A DNA stretch of 9,490 bases from Anaerolineaceae bacterium UBA700 (GTDB lineage Bacteria > Chloroflexota > Anaerolineae > Anaerolineales > Anaerolineaceae). Positions 1 to 5,698 of this stretch are shown here, one piece after another. A program made the translations under genes and the position numbers. The stretch is taken from the NCBI GenBank assembly GCA_002298885.1, contig DBMK01000077.1:481-9970 (forward strand), written 5' to 3'. Each line of letters opens with the position of its first letter. Positions within the stretch are counted from its first letter, which is position 1. The notes beneath the pieces were generated by a model. That model made no database searches. It had not been told where the DNA came from and saw only the letters and a program-made list of their open reading frames with translations.

Positions 1-1055
1 TCCTGCTGACCGGCGCGGTGGCCTGCGCCCTGGCCAGGCGGCGCGTGCCGGCCGCCCTGCTGGCTGCTCTGTCCCTGCTCACCCGGCCAGACGCCCTGAT
101 CCTGCTGGGCCCGTTAGTCCTGGAACGCATCTACAGTGCATTTTGGGGGGCACAGCGCCAAAAAATCAGCCTCAAAGAAATTCTGGTTTTCGCCCTGCCG
201 GTGCTGGCCTGGGGCCTCTACGCCACGCTCACCTTCGGCAGCCCGCTGCCCCACTCCATCCTGGCCAAGGCCGCCGCCTACCGCCTGCAGCCGAACGACT
301 CCTTGATCCGCCTGATCCAGCACTACGCCACCCCCTTCCTGGAAGAAGACCTGCTCGGTTCCGCCCTGGCCGTGGGGCTGGGGATTGTGCTCTACCCCGT
401 GCTGTTCGCCCTGGGCGCCGTGCGCGCCTGGAAGACGGAGAAGCGCCTGCTGCCCTGGATCGCCTACCCCTGGCTGTACCTGATCACCTTCTCCCTGCCC
501 AACCCGCTCATCTTCCGCTGGTACCTGACGCCACCAATGCCCTCATATTTCTTGTTCATATTGATCGGTTTGGAATGGGTACTGATCAGATTGTTTCGTA
601 TCCAATCGAAACCACAAGTCGACCGGGGGGAAAAGAATTTTCGATTTTCGATTTTCGATTTTCAATTGAAAAGACATGGCCAGCCCGATGCTGCGGACGG
701 AGACAGCCAGAAAACAGCCCACCCCTTCATCCTAGATCATCTTGAGGATTCTGCAGCTCCTGAAGCCCAATCTAAAATCGATCGCGAAGCACCCCCGTGG
801 GGAAATCTAAATTCTAAAATTCCTCTCCCTGAAGCCAAATCGAAAATTAAAAATCGAAATTCGAAAATTCAAAGGTTTCTCCGCCGTGGCTCGTACCACA
901 CCGCCAACGACAATCTCACGTCGATATTCCAGTTCGGATCCCCGTCCGCCCGGTGCTCCACCCGCACGATCGAATCGTACCCCGGCAGCACCACAGGGTA
1001 TTCCCCGCTGCCAACGTGCGTGGTCGTCTTCAGGTCGTCTATGTCCTTCCAATAG
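1..1055 (+). CDS. GT-C type membrane glycosyltransferase, partial at the 5' side and aberrant C-terminus
   Basis: The frame is open from the window edge (first whole codon at base 3) to 1055. The first ~195 codons look like an integral-membrane GT-C glycosyltransferase (RgtA/B/C/D- or AftB-like), which transfers a sugar from a polyprenyl-phosphate donor on the outer face of the membrane. Visible features are a hydrophobic stretch ending in LLTRPDALILL (bases ~75-105), the loop YATLTFGSPLPHSILAKA (~219-272) typical of these enzymes, further hydrophobic helices at ~360-420 and ~450-490, and the PLIFRWYLTPP segment followed by a last helix to ~590. After ~600 the protein becomes low complexity: the heptad repeat at 638-665 is read as NFRFSIFDFQ, and the end (869-1055) is antisense to the phage tail gene. 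The soluble C-terminal domain usual in this family is absent, so the gene is probably truncated. Family assignment is by motif resemblance only. Confidence 0.6.
   Translation, partial: LLTGAVACALARRRVPAALLAALSLLTRPDALILLGPLVLERIYSAFWGAQRQKISLKEILVFALPVLAWGLYATLTFGSPLPHSILAKAAAYRLQPNDSLIRLIQHYATPFLEEDLLGSALAVGLGIVLYPVLFALGAVRAWKTEKRLLPWIAYPWLYLITFSLPNPLIFRWYLTPPMPSYFLFILIGLEWVLIRLFRIQSKPQVDRGEKNFRFSIFDFQLKRHGQPDAADGDSQKTAHPFILDHLEDSAAPEAQSKIDREAPPWGNLNSKIPLPEAKSKIKNRNSKIQRFLRRGSYHTANDNLTSIFQFGSPSARCSTRTIESYPGSTTGYSPLPTCVVVFRSSMSFQ
638..665. repeat. A/T-rich heptad array TTTTCGA x3 plus one variant
   Basis: Three perfect tandem TTTTCGA units (638-658) are followed by TTTTCAA. The array lies at the point where the glycosyltransferase loses family resemblance. 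It is in the opposite orientation to the arrays at 837, 3670, 5651 and 7909, which read AAATCGA/CTAAAAT on the + strand. Confidence 0.85.
769..871. repeat. interrupted heptad repeat cluster (AAATCGA/AATCTAA family)
   Basis: Three blocks share a seven-base period: 769-782 (AATCTAA, AATCGAT), 803-823 (AAATCTA, AATTCTA, AAATTCC) and 837-871 (AAATCGA, AAATTAA, AAATCGA, AATTCGA, AAATTCA). The last block supplies the TGA stop (871-869) of the minus-strand tail gene. Sequence flanking the blocks is also duplicated: 761-778 and 830-847 match at 16 of 18 positions and start TGAAGCC, so a longer unit than the heptad has been copied. The stretch 606-868 holds no gene I can support besides the run-on frame of the truncated glycosyltransferase. 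Confidence 0.75.
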
Positions 1056-2251
1056 GTTTCTCCGTCGATCCCCGAGTCGACCAGCTTGCCCGTGCCGCCG
1101 GCGCATGCGCCGCCCGTCAGGTCCTCCAGGCGGCGCATGCGCTCGGTTGGCGCCCACTCGATGAAGTCGATGTCCAGTTGGTGACTGCCGGCCGTTGCCC
1201 GGCGGGCGTAGAGCGCCACCTTCACCGCCTTGTAGGTGTCCCACCCCGCCAGCCCGGGCGGGATGGCCACCGGCGCCAGCTCCACGTAACGGTAGCCGGC
1301 CGGCGCCAGCGCCCACAGCGATTCCGCCAGCACCGCCCCGTTGGTGGTCGAGAGCACCCGCACGCACAGCCACAGGTCGGTATAACCCGTGGTGTTCGCC
1401 AGGCGTACGATCCCTTTGTGCATCTGCCCGCGCATGATGCCAGTCATAACATCGTTGGGCGACCAGGCGCAAAGTTGCACCTCGCCGGTCCCGCTCCATG
1501 CAAACCGGCCGTAATAGCCGGCCGAGCAGGCCGCGCTGGCCATGACGCTGCGCGTCACCCCCGCCCCGGCCGCCAGGCTTTCACCCTCGGCAGGCCAGAA
1601 GTCCGCCCGCCCCGTGCCGCGCAGCACCTTCTCGGCCAAGGTAATGCTGCAGATCGGATTGACCGCGAAGGGAGCGCTAAACACAATTTCAACCGGACTG
1701 GGAATATCCCCTTCCGAGGCGTGACCGCAAAGCCCAAAGTAATTTTTGTGGGCGATCGAATCCATGTGCGCGTAAAGCACCTGGGCATCGTTGTTTACAT
1801 TCGGCTCCTGGATCGTATCGTCGAAACACGGCGCCAGGCATTTCGGCTTGAACCAGTAATTCAACCGGGTTATTGTCAGCTTCAGGTGCTGGCTCTCGCC
1901 GTCCCGGTCCACCAGTCCCTTGCTGCCCAGCTCCACCCGCCCGCCCAAAATCCGGCTGCGCCAGTCGTAGCCCGTGGCCTGGTCGTAGTAGCGCAGGTAG
2001 ACCCAATCCCGCCTGATCACTTCCAGCCTGGCGCACTCCAAATAGCGCTCCAACGCGTACACCTTGGCGCTGATGGTCGCCCAGGTCCCCTTCAGCACCA
2101 GGTCCATCGTCTCGGTGATCGTCTCGCCCGCCGGCGTGGCGATCAGCGCCCCGCTGCCCGGCGCGTACCGGCAGCCGGTGATTACCGCGTCGCTTTCGCC
2201 CGAAAGGTTGACCCGATTCGCTCCATCGAAATAAATGAAAAGAGGATTCAT
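869..2251 (-). CDS. phage tail/baseplate protein with probable carbohydrate-binding region (460 aa)
   Basis: Last gene of the phage operon. Residues ~1-135 (MNPLFIYFDGANRVNL ... TRLNYWFKPK) have the layout of a distal-tail or baseplate protein: short beta strands, an ALERYLECARLE helix, a WRSRILGGRVELG strand and the LKLTITRLNYW strand. Residues ~185-370 look like a jelly-roll carbohydrate-binding module (GYYGRFAWSGTGEVQLCAWS, TGYTDLWLCVRVLS, VKVALYAR, LDIDFIEWAP). Residues 371-460 form another beta-rich tail. Ten cysteines are scattered with no metal-binding spacing. The frame is open upstream to 2626, but that part overlaps the beta-helix gene. ATG 2251 gives the first phage-like residues and has only a weak AAGGG ribosome site six bases upstream. 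GTG 2296 is an alternative. The stop lies in the heptad array at 837-871. Assignment as tail protein rests on context and fold pattern, not a recognised family. Confidence 0.7.
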   Translation of the reverse strand: MNPLFIYFDGANRVNLSGESDAVITGCRYAPGSGALIATPAGETITETMDLVLKGTWATISAKVYALERYLECARLEVIRRDWVYLRYYDQATGYDWRSRILGGRVELGSKGLVDRDGESQHLKLTITRLNYWFKPKCLAPCFDDTIQEPNVNNDAQVLYAHMDSIAHKNYFGLCGHASEGDIPSPVEIVFSAPFAVNPICSITLAEKVLRGTGRADFWPAEGESLAAGAGVTRSVMASAACSAGYYGRFAWSGTGEVQLCAWSPNDVMTGIMRGQMHKGIVRLANTTGYTDLWLCVRVLSTTNGAVLAESLWALAPAGYRYVELAPVAIPPGLAGWDTYKAVKVALYARRATAGSHQLDIDFIEWAPTERMRRLEDLTGGACAGGTGKLVDSGIDGETYWKDIDDLKTTTHVGSGEYPVVLPGYDSIVRVEHRADGDPNWNIDVRLSLAVWYEPRRRNL

Positions 2252-2319
2252 TCTAAGCCCTTGTTCATATGCTCCGCTGGGGTCTTCGCGTAGCACCCTT
2301 GTAAGGGGCGACTCCAGCG
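2252..2319 (-). other. intergenic spacer with short palindrome, no heptad array
   Basis: This 68-base gap between the beta-helix stop and the tail-gene start carries a small palindrome, CCCTTGTAAGGG (2296-2307), but no A-rich heptads, unlike most other junctions here. No terminator with a U-run is visible, so read-through from the beta-helix gene into the tail gene is likely. Confidence 0.45.
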
Positions 2320-3618
2320 CTACCGCAGGTAGAGCGGCTTCGCCGCTTTCTTCGAATGCCCGTCGTTGCTCCCATCCCCGTAGCCTGCCCAGGCCGCCCT
2401 CAGCTCCGCCAGCGTGTTCACGTGCGCGTCGCCGCGTACGCTCCCGAAGGGCGCAGAAACCGGGCCGGTTTTGTAGGTGTTGTAATTGCACACCCCGCCG
2501 CCAGCGTCGCCGGTGTCGTCCGCCCAGGCAAACAGCTTCGCCGCGCCGGTGGCTCGCACCCGGTTGTGCTGGAAGTCGATATTCCCGCTTTTTGTCGCGT
2601 CGCCGCTGGCTCCCACCCGCACACACGTGCCGGCGTTATTCAAAATCCGGTTAAACCTGGCCATCACGTTGGTGGCGCCCTTGCAGTAGAAGGCGTTGAG
2701 TGTGCCGTTGGTGATCCGGCTATTGCTAACCGAGATCGTATCGCTGTGCTTGAGCACCAATCCCTGGTCGCCCCCGTTCACCACCAGGTTGTCAAGCTCG
2801 ATATTGGCGCAAATCGCCCCGATCAGCAGCGCATGTCCCGCCGTGGACGCAAAGACGCTGTTTTTGATCACCCCCGAGCATCCCAGGCCGGCGTCGGCGT
2901 TTTGCCCCAGGCACACGTTTGGCGAAGGCTGCGAGGTATTGCTGGCGTTGATCCCATCGATGAGCAGGTTGGTAATCCCATACAGGTACAGGGCGTACAG
3001 TAAGGCCGGGAAGCTGCTGTTTCGAATGCTGATCGTGTCGACCACGGAGGCGCCGGCTTGCCGGCCGATCCGCAGCAGGCCTACGGCTTCAACTCCGCTC
3101 TGTTCGAATTTGCAGCCGTCGACCAGGATATTGTTGAAGTTCCCTGCCCCGGTCGCCTCGCCGAACAGGCCGAATAGCGTCCGGCCGGCCACGGACGGGA
3201 TCACCACCTTGCAGTTCCAAAACTCGACGTGGTTCACGTTCCCGGTCAGCCTGACCACCGAGTAAAGATCGCTCAGGGCGACCCCCGAACTGAAAGACAG
3301 GTTTCTTAATTTGATGTGGTCGGCATTATCCAGCCGCACCTGGTAGGTCGTGCTGCTGCTACCCTGGATCGTCACGCCTTCGGCGTTCCCATTTTCGGAT
3401 TGGACCGTTAAATACCCACCGCCGGATTGGCTGCGCTGCAGGTTCAAATACTGCAGCCCGCCCAGGTTCTCGCTGTATATTCCCGGCCCCACCAGCACCG
3501 TCTGGTCGCCGGCCCAGGGGACGGATTCTTGCGCCTTGGCCACCGTCAGCCACGGGTTCGCGTCGCTGCCGTTGCCGGTCGTGTCGTTCCCGCTCTTCCG
3601 CACGTAATATGTCCCCAT
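2320..3618 (-). CDS. right-handed parallel beta-helix protein, tailspike/receptor-binding candidate (432 aa)
   Basis: The protein opens with MGTYYVRKSGNDTTGNGSD..PWLTVAKA, the N-terminal cap of pectate-lyase-like beta-helix proteins (YYV..sGnD..G....P..Ti..A). It continues with repeated short strand-turn units ending in N, S or G: IKLRNLSF, VEFWNCKV, ILVDGCKF, ISIRNSSF, LLIDGINA, GVIKNSVF, IELDNLVV, ISVSNSRI, VMARFNRI, IDFQHNRV. These are PbH1-type coils at ~20-35 residue spacing (residues ~90-370). In phages such proteins are tailspikes or side fibres that bind or cleave surface polysaccharide. I see no defined catalytic acid cluster, so enzymatic activity is open. The start ATG 3618 has AGGAGG at 3629-3624, five bases upstream. 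An upstream in-frame start at 3642 would lie in the repeat DNA and is less likely. The protein is followed by the carbohydrate-binding-like tail protein, consistent with a joint adhesion role. Confidence 0.82.
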   Translation of the reverse strand: MGTYYVRKSGNDTTGNGSDANPWLTVAKAQESVPWAGDQTVLVGPGIYSENLGGLQYLNLQRSQSGGGYLTVQSENGNAEGVTIQGSSSTTYQVRLDNADHIKLRNLSFSSGVALSDLYSVVRLTGNVNHVEFWNCKVVIPSVAGRTLFGLFGEATGAGNFNNILVDGCKFEQSGVEAVGLLRIGRQAGASVVDTISIRNSSFPALLYALYLYGITNLLIDGINASNTSQPSPNVCLGQNADAGLGCSGVIKNSVFASTAGHALLIGAICANIELDNLVVNGGDQGLVLKHSDTISVSNSRITNGTLNAFYCKGATNVMARFNRILNNAGTCVRVGASGDATKSGNIDFQHNRVRATGAAKLFAWADDTGDAGGGVCNYNTYKTGPVSAPFGSVRGDAHVNTLAELRAAWAGYGDGSNDGHSKKAAKPLYLR

Positions 3619-3634
3619 TCCCTCCTCCTTGCCT

Positions 3635-3690
3635 CTCGACACTCAATTCTCGACTCTCGTTCTTTCAATCGAAAATCTAAAATCGAAAAT
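3635..3690. repeat. eight contiguous heptads joining two repeat families
   Basis: Read from 3635 the sequence is CTCGACA, CTCAATT, CTCGACT, CTCGTTC, TTTCAAT, CGAAAAT, CTAAAAT, CGAAAAT, with no break in phase. The left half is a CTCGAC-type heptad and the right half the A-rich type found at the other junctions. The array fills the space between the stop of the 116-aa gene (3693) and the ribosome site of the beta-helix gene (3624-3629). Confidence 0.85.
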
Positions 3691-3692
3691 TT

Positions 3693-4043
3693 CTAACTCT
3701 TTAGCAAAACTGTAAAGGACCTACCCGTCGTTTGGTTCACGTCCGCTCCGCCGTTCTGGGACCACAGCTTGAAATATGGCCAGGCAAACAGCTTATCCGG
3801 CAGGGCGTAGGCCCTGGCGGCATTCAGCGTCACTGTCACCTGCACCAGGGCATTGTCCTCATCGAACAGCGGCAGGAAGGTCCCATCCTGGTTCTCGGCC
3901 ACCTTGAAACCAATGGAGGTATTCGCCTCCAGCGCCGCCGGCGTCTTCAGCCCCGCCCCCGCCGCCCACGTCGCATCGATCACCCCGCTCTCCGCCGTGT
4001 TAATCGGTATTGTCGCGTGTACAATTCTCGCTTCTCGTTCCAT
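3693..4043 (-). CDS. small beta-rich phage virion protein (116 aa), unknown function
   Basis: The protein reads MEREARIVHATIPINTAESGVIDATW..., then IGFKVAENQDGTFLPLFDEDNALVQVTVTLNAARAYALP, LFAWPYFKLWSQN and a C-terminal GRSFTVLLKS strand. This pattern (I.I....SG.ID....., DGTF.PLYD.., RAYALP...F.....KL.SQ) resembles an unnamed beta-sandwich family common beside phage tail fibre and connector genes. Its exact function is not known to me. The start ATG 4043 has AGGAGG at 4054-4049, five bases upstream. The longer frame to 4115 would overlap the connector gene and begin in repeat DNA. The first codons (GAACGAGAAGCGAGA) contain two units of a TTCTCG-type heptad. The A-rich heptad array begins right after the stop codon. 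Confidence 0.7.
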   Translation of the reverse strand: MEREARIVHATIPINTAESGVIDATWAAGAGLKTPAALEANTSIGFKVAENQDGTFLPLFDEDNALVQVTVTLNAARAYALPDKLFAWPYFKLWSQNGGADVNQTTGRSFTVLLKS

Positions 4044-4063
4044 GCTCGCCTCCTTAGCGATCC

Positions 4064-4097
4064 AATCTAAAATCTGAATTCTAAATGCTAAAATTTC
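4064..4097. repeat. degenerate heptad array at the connector stop codon
   Basis: The units AATCTAA, AATCTGA, ATTCTAA and ATGCTAA, then a partial AATTTC, run in phase from 4064. The connector gene's TAG stop (4090-4088) is inside the array, so the array sets the end of that protein. The element ends just before the ribosome site of the next gene (4049-4054). Confidence 0.75.
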
Positions 4098-4705
4098 TTC
4101 GGTTCTTCCACCCAATCCATTCCTTGGTGGGGCGCCGTGCTTGCCGCGTGCATGTCTGCCACTCGGGCGGCTTCCGCCGCCTCTTTCCCGGTCTCGGCTG
4201 TGATCCTCGCCGCTTCAGCCGAAAGTTTTGCTGTCTCCGCCGCCATTTTCGCAGCCGTGCCGGCTGCCTCGGCTGCCAATTTCGTCGTCTCGGCTTCCAA
4301 CTTCGCCGTCTCGGCGGCAATCCTGCCTCCCTCACCCGTTGCGCCTGCCACCCGGATTTCGTCCAGGTGTTTCTCGAACAACTCCAGCTCGCTGTCCGCC
4401 CACGCCTTCAGCGTGGTCTGCGGACCCTCGCCGATGCTCACCAGTTCGATCCGGTCCAGCGCCCGGCTTTGGGCTGCATGGCCTGCAGCCCCTTGCACCA
4501 GCATATCCAGGTACTTGCCGTCCAGCGTGGTCGCCGGTGCGCCGTCCAGGTCCTTCAGCGCCACCGCCACCCCCAGCGCCCGGCCCAGCCCGCCCAACGC
4601 CTGGCGCAGCCCTTCGTCCAACGTGCCGGTATCCCAAATCTTGTTCCCCGTGTCCATCAGGTAAACTGCCACCCGCCCCCGGGTCGTCGCCAGATCCACC
4701 GCCAT
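4088..4705 (-). CDS. head-tail connector-like phage protein with C-terminal coiled coil (205 aa)
   Basis: Residues 1-~115 (MAVDLATTRGRVAVYLMDTGNKIWDTGTLDEGLRQALGGLGRAL ... LDGKYLDMLVQGAAGHAAQS) resemble the all-helical head-tail connector/adaptor proteins: a short 'R..V...L.D....W....LD..LRQAL' start and a later 'L...L..GAA' helix. Residues ~129-182 are a coiled coil of seven-residue units such as IAAETAK, LEAETTK, LAAEAAG, LSAEAAR, ITAETGK and EAAEAAR, with one 11-residue step at TAAKMAAETAK. The protein ends WVEEPKKF within the heptad array. ATG 4705 is preceded by AGGAGG at 4718-4713, seven bases upstream and inside the end of the holin-like gene. The two genes are three bases apart, so they are probably translationally coupled. 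The connector role is inference from fold pattern and gene order. A fibre-chaperone or scaffold role is possible given the coiled coil. Confidence 0.6.
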   Translation of the reverse strand: MAVDLATTRGRVAVYLMDTGNKIWDTGTLDEGLRQALGGLGRALGVAVALKDLDGAPATTLDGKYLDMLVQGAAGHAAQSRALDRIELVSIGEGPQTTLKAWADSELELFEKHLDEIRVAGATGEGGRIAAETAKLEAETTKLAAEAAGTAAKMAAETAKLSAEAARITAETGKEAAEAARVADMHAASTAPHQGMDWVEEPKKF

Positions 4706-4708
4706 GAG

Positions 4709-4921
4709 CTACCCTCCTTTCCCTGGGCCGGCCTTCAGCCCGGCGTCTTCGATGGCCACACCCGTGCTGTAAGCGGCCAGCGCAACCACTGCCGCCTGGA
4801 TCGCCTGCCAGGCATCGATCTGCCCGGTCGCATATGCCGCCACCGTTCCCAGCAGCGCCAGCACCAGCACCCAAAACTTGCGACTCTTCAAAATGTCCCA
4901 AAAATTCTTCGGCTCTTCCAT
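4709..4921 (-). CDS. holin-like small membrane protein (70 aa)
   Basis: The protein is MEEPKNFWDILKSRKFW followed by two hydrophobic segments, VLVLALLGTVAAYATG (residues ~18-33) and AIQAAVVALAAYSTGVAI (~39-56), and a short charged Gly/Lys tail. The pattern 'SRKFW - helix - G.I - helix - AYS.GVAIEDAG' fits a widespread group of small phage membrane proteins annotated as holin-like. A holin would form membrane lesions to release endolysin, but no endolysin is in the window, so function is unproven. ATG 4921 is chosen over TTG 4939, which has no ribosome site. ATG 4921 has only weak GGGA-type complementarity upstream. The position between capsid and connector genes is unusual for a holin. Its first codons resemble the last codons of the connector gene. 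Confidence 0.6.
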   Translation of the reverse strand: MEEPKNFWDILKSRKFWVLVLALLGTVAAYATGQIDAWQAIQAAVVALAAYSTGVAIEDAGLKAGPGKGG

Positions 4922-4985
4922 CTTTCCCGTCCCTTTCAAATGTATTCAATTTTTATATGGCAATTAGCTTCAAAGCTGGCCTATT

Positions 4986-5050
4986 ACCTCACCCCTGACC
5001 CCTCTCCTGAAAACAAAAACCGTTCTCAGGAGAGGGGCTGGGGGTGAGGT
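4986..5050. repeat. REP-like long hairpin (25-bp arms, 22 matching)
   Basis: The left arm 4986-5010 (ACCTCACCCCTGACCCCTCT..) and right arm 5026-5050 are complementary at 22 of 25 positions, with three adjacent mismatches and a 15-base loop. The arms belong to the 'CTCACCCC.. CCCCTCTCC' family seen in many bacterial genomes and related to the element at 7744-7905. It lies between the stop of the 168-aa gene and the holin-like gene. No U-run follows, so it is not a standard terminator, though it could pause polymerase or protect mRNA ends. Confidence 0.85.
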
Positions 5051-5077
5051 TCTTCACGGTCTTAAACTGTAAACTTC

Positions 5078-5584
5078 CTACACTCTCAGTGTGTAATTGA
5101 CCACCGCGCCGAGAATATCCGTCGTATTCCCACCGGCGCCGGCAACGATGGTTAATTCCAGCAGGAAGTACACATCTTTGTCGATCCATTCCGGCGTGGT
5201 CAGCGTGACCACCATCTTGTGCTCGTCGACCACTTTCGCCGTCGCCTGCGCCGGGGTATAGGTCACAGCCGGAACGGTAACAACCGCATCCGCGCCGTCC
5301 GCCCCACGCGTCACCTTGTTCAGCACCGGCGTGATGCTGGTCACGTCGCCCACCAGCAGCTCGTAATCGATCTCGATCGATTTGAGCTGCGCGCCCTTGT
5401 AACCGGCGGCGTTCGAGGGGATCAGGATCGGAATGTTGACCACCGCAGTTTCATTTGCGGCGGCCCGGTGGAACACAATCGTGTCCGCCACCTGCCCGGC
5501 CACCTGCGTCCACGTCCCGCCCGCGTAGTGGAACACACTCGGCGGCAGGTACTGGCTCATCTGCGTATCGTGCACGTAACCCAT
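5078..5584 (-). CDS. beta-rich phage virion protein, capsid decoration or head-associated candidate (168 aa)
   Basis: I do not recognise a named family. The protein begins MGYVHDTQMSQYLPPSVFHYAGGTW and is dominated by alternating beta strands (VADTIVFHRAAANETAVVNIPILIP, LKSIEIDYELLVGDVTSITPVLNKVT, AKVVDEHKMVVTLTTPEWI, VYFLLELTIVA), ending in DILGAVVNYTLRV. There is no signal peptide or membrane helix. Its position directly after the capsid gene is where decoration or head-stabilising proteins are usually encoded, which is the basis for the suggestion. The start ATG 5584 has AAGGAG at 5598-5593, eight bases upstream. The extended frame to 5614 would include that ribosome site. The gene ends 28 bases before the hairpin at 4986-5050. 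Confidence 0.65.
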   Translation of the reverse strand: MGYVHDTQMSQYLPPSVFHYAGGTWTQVAGQVADTIVFHRAAANETAVVNIPILIPSNAAGYKGAQLKSIEIDYELLVGDVTSITPVLNKVTRGADGADAVVTVPAVTYTPAQATAKVVDEHKMVVTLTTPEWIDKDVYFLLELTIVAGAGGNTTDILGAVVNYTLRV

Positions 5585-5643
5585 TGCTTTTTCTCCTTCC
5601 CGATAATTCTGCAAAGTCTTGCTTTACCAATTAGCGAAACTGC

Positions 5644-5685
5644 TGAATTCAAATCGAAAATCTAAAATCTAAAATCGAAAATGTT
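5644..5685. repeat. heptad array AAATCGA/AAATCTA downstream of capsid gene
   Basis: TGAATTC is followed by four exact-phase units AAATCGA, AAATCTA, AAATCTA and AAATCGA (5651-5678) and a decayed AAATGTT. It lies 14 bases past the capsid stop codon on the transcribed strand, before the ribosome site of the next gene. Confidence 0.88.
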
Positions 5686-5698
5686 TTTTCTTTCCCAC

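Noticed and set aside
600..870. prophage attachment site
   Set aside because: This is the likely junction, but no second copy of a core sequence, integrase gene or tRNA is in the window, so no att site can be named.
953..2293. 446-aa open frame on the + strand
   Set aside because: It is antisense to the tail gene, Arg/Pro/His-rich and lacks any family pattern. It is a shadow of high-GC codon use on the other strand.
2252..2626. extended N-terminus of the tail protein (585-aa version)
   Set aside because: The extra 125 residues are Arg-rich and overlap the beta-helix gene in another frame, so a start near 2251 (or 2296) is more credible.
3635..3690. possible CRISPR array
   Set aside because: The units are seven bases long with no spacers, and no cas genes are nearby.
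4709..4939. TTG 4939 as start of the holin-like gene
   Set aside because: No ribosome site precedes it. ATG 4921 begins the recognisable protein, though its own ribosome site is weak.
4986..5050. rho-independent terminator
   Set aside because: The stem is strong but no U-run follows on either strand, and the operon continues with a gene that would need read-through.
4989..5189. 66-aa frame ending LTPSPSPENGFCFQERGQG
   Set aside because: This peptide is the well-known false translation of the CTCACCCC-type repeat at 4986-5050, not a protein.
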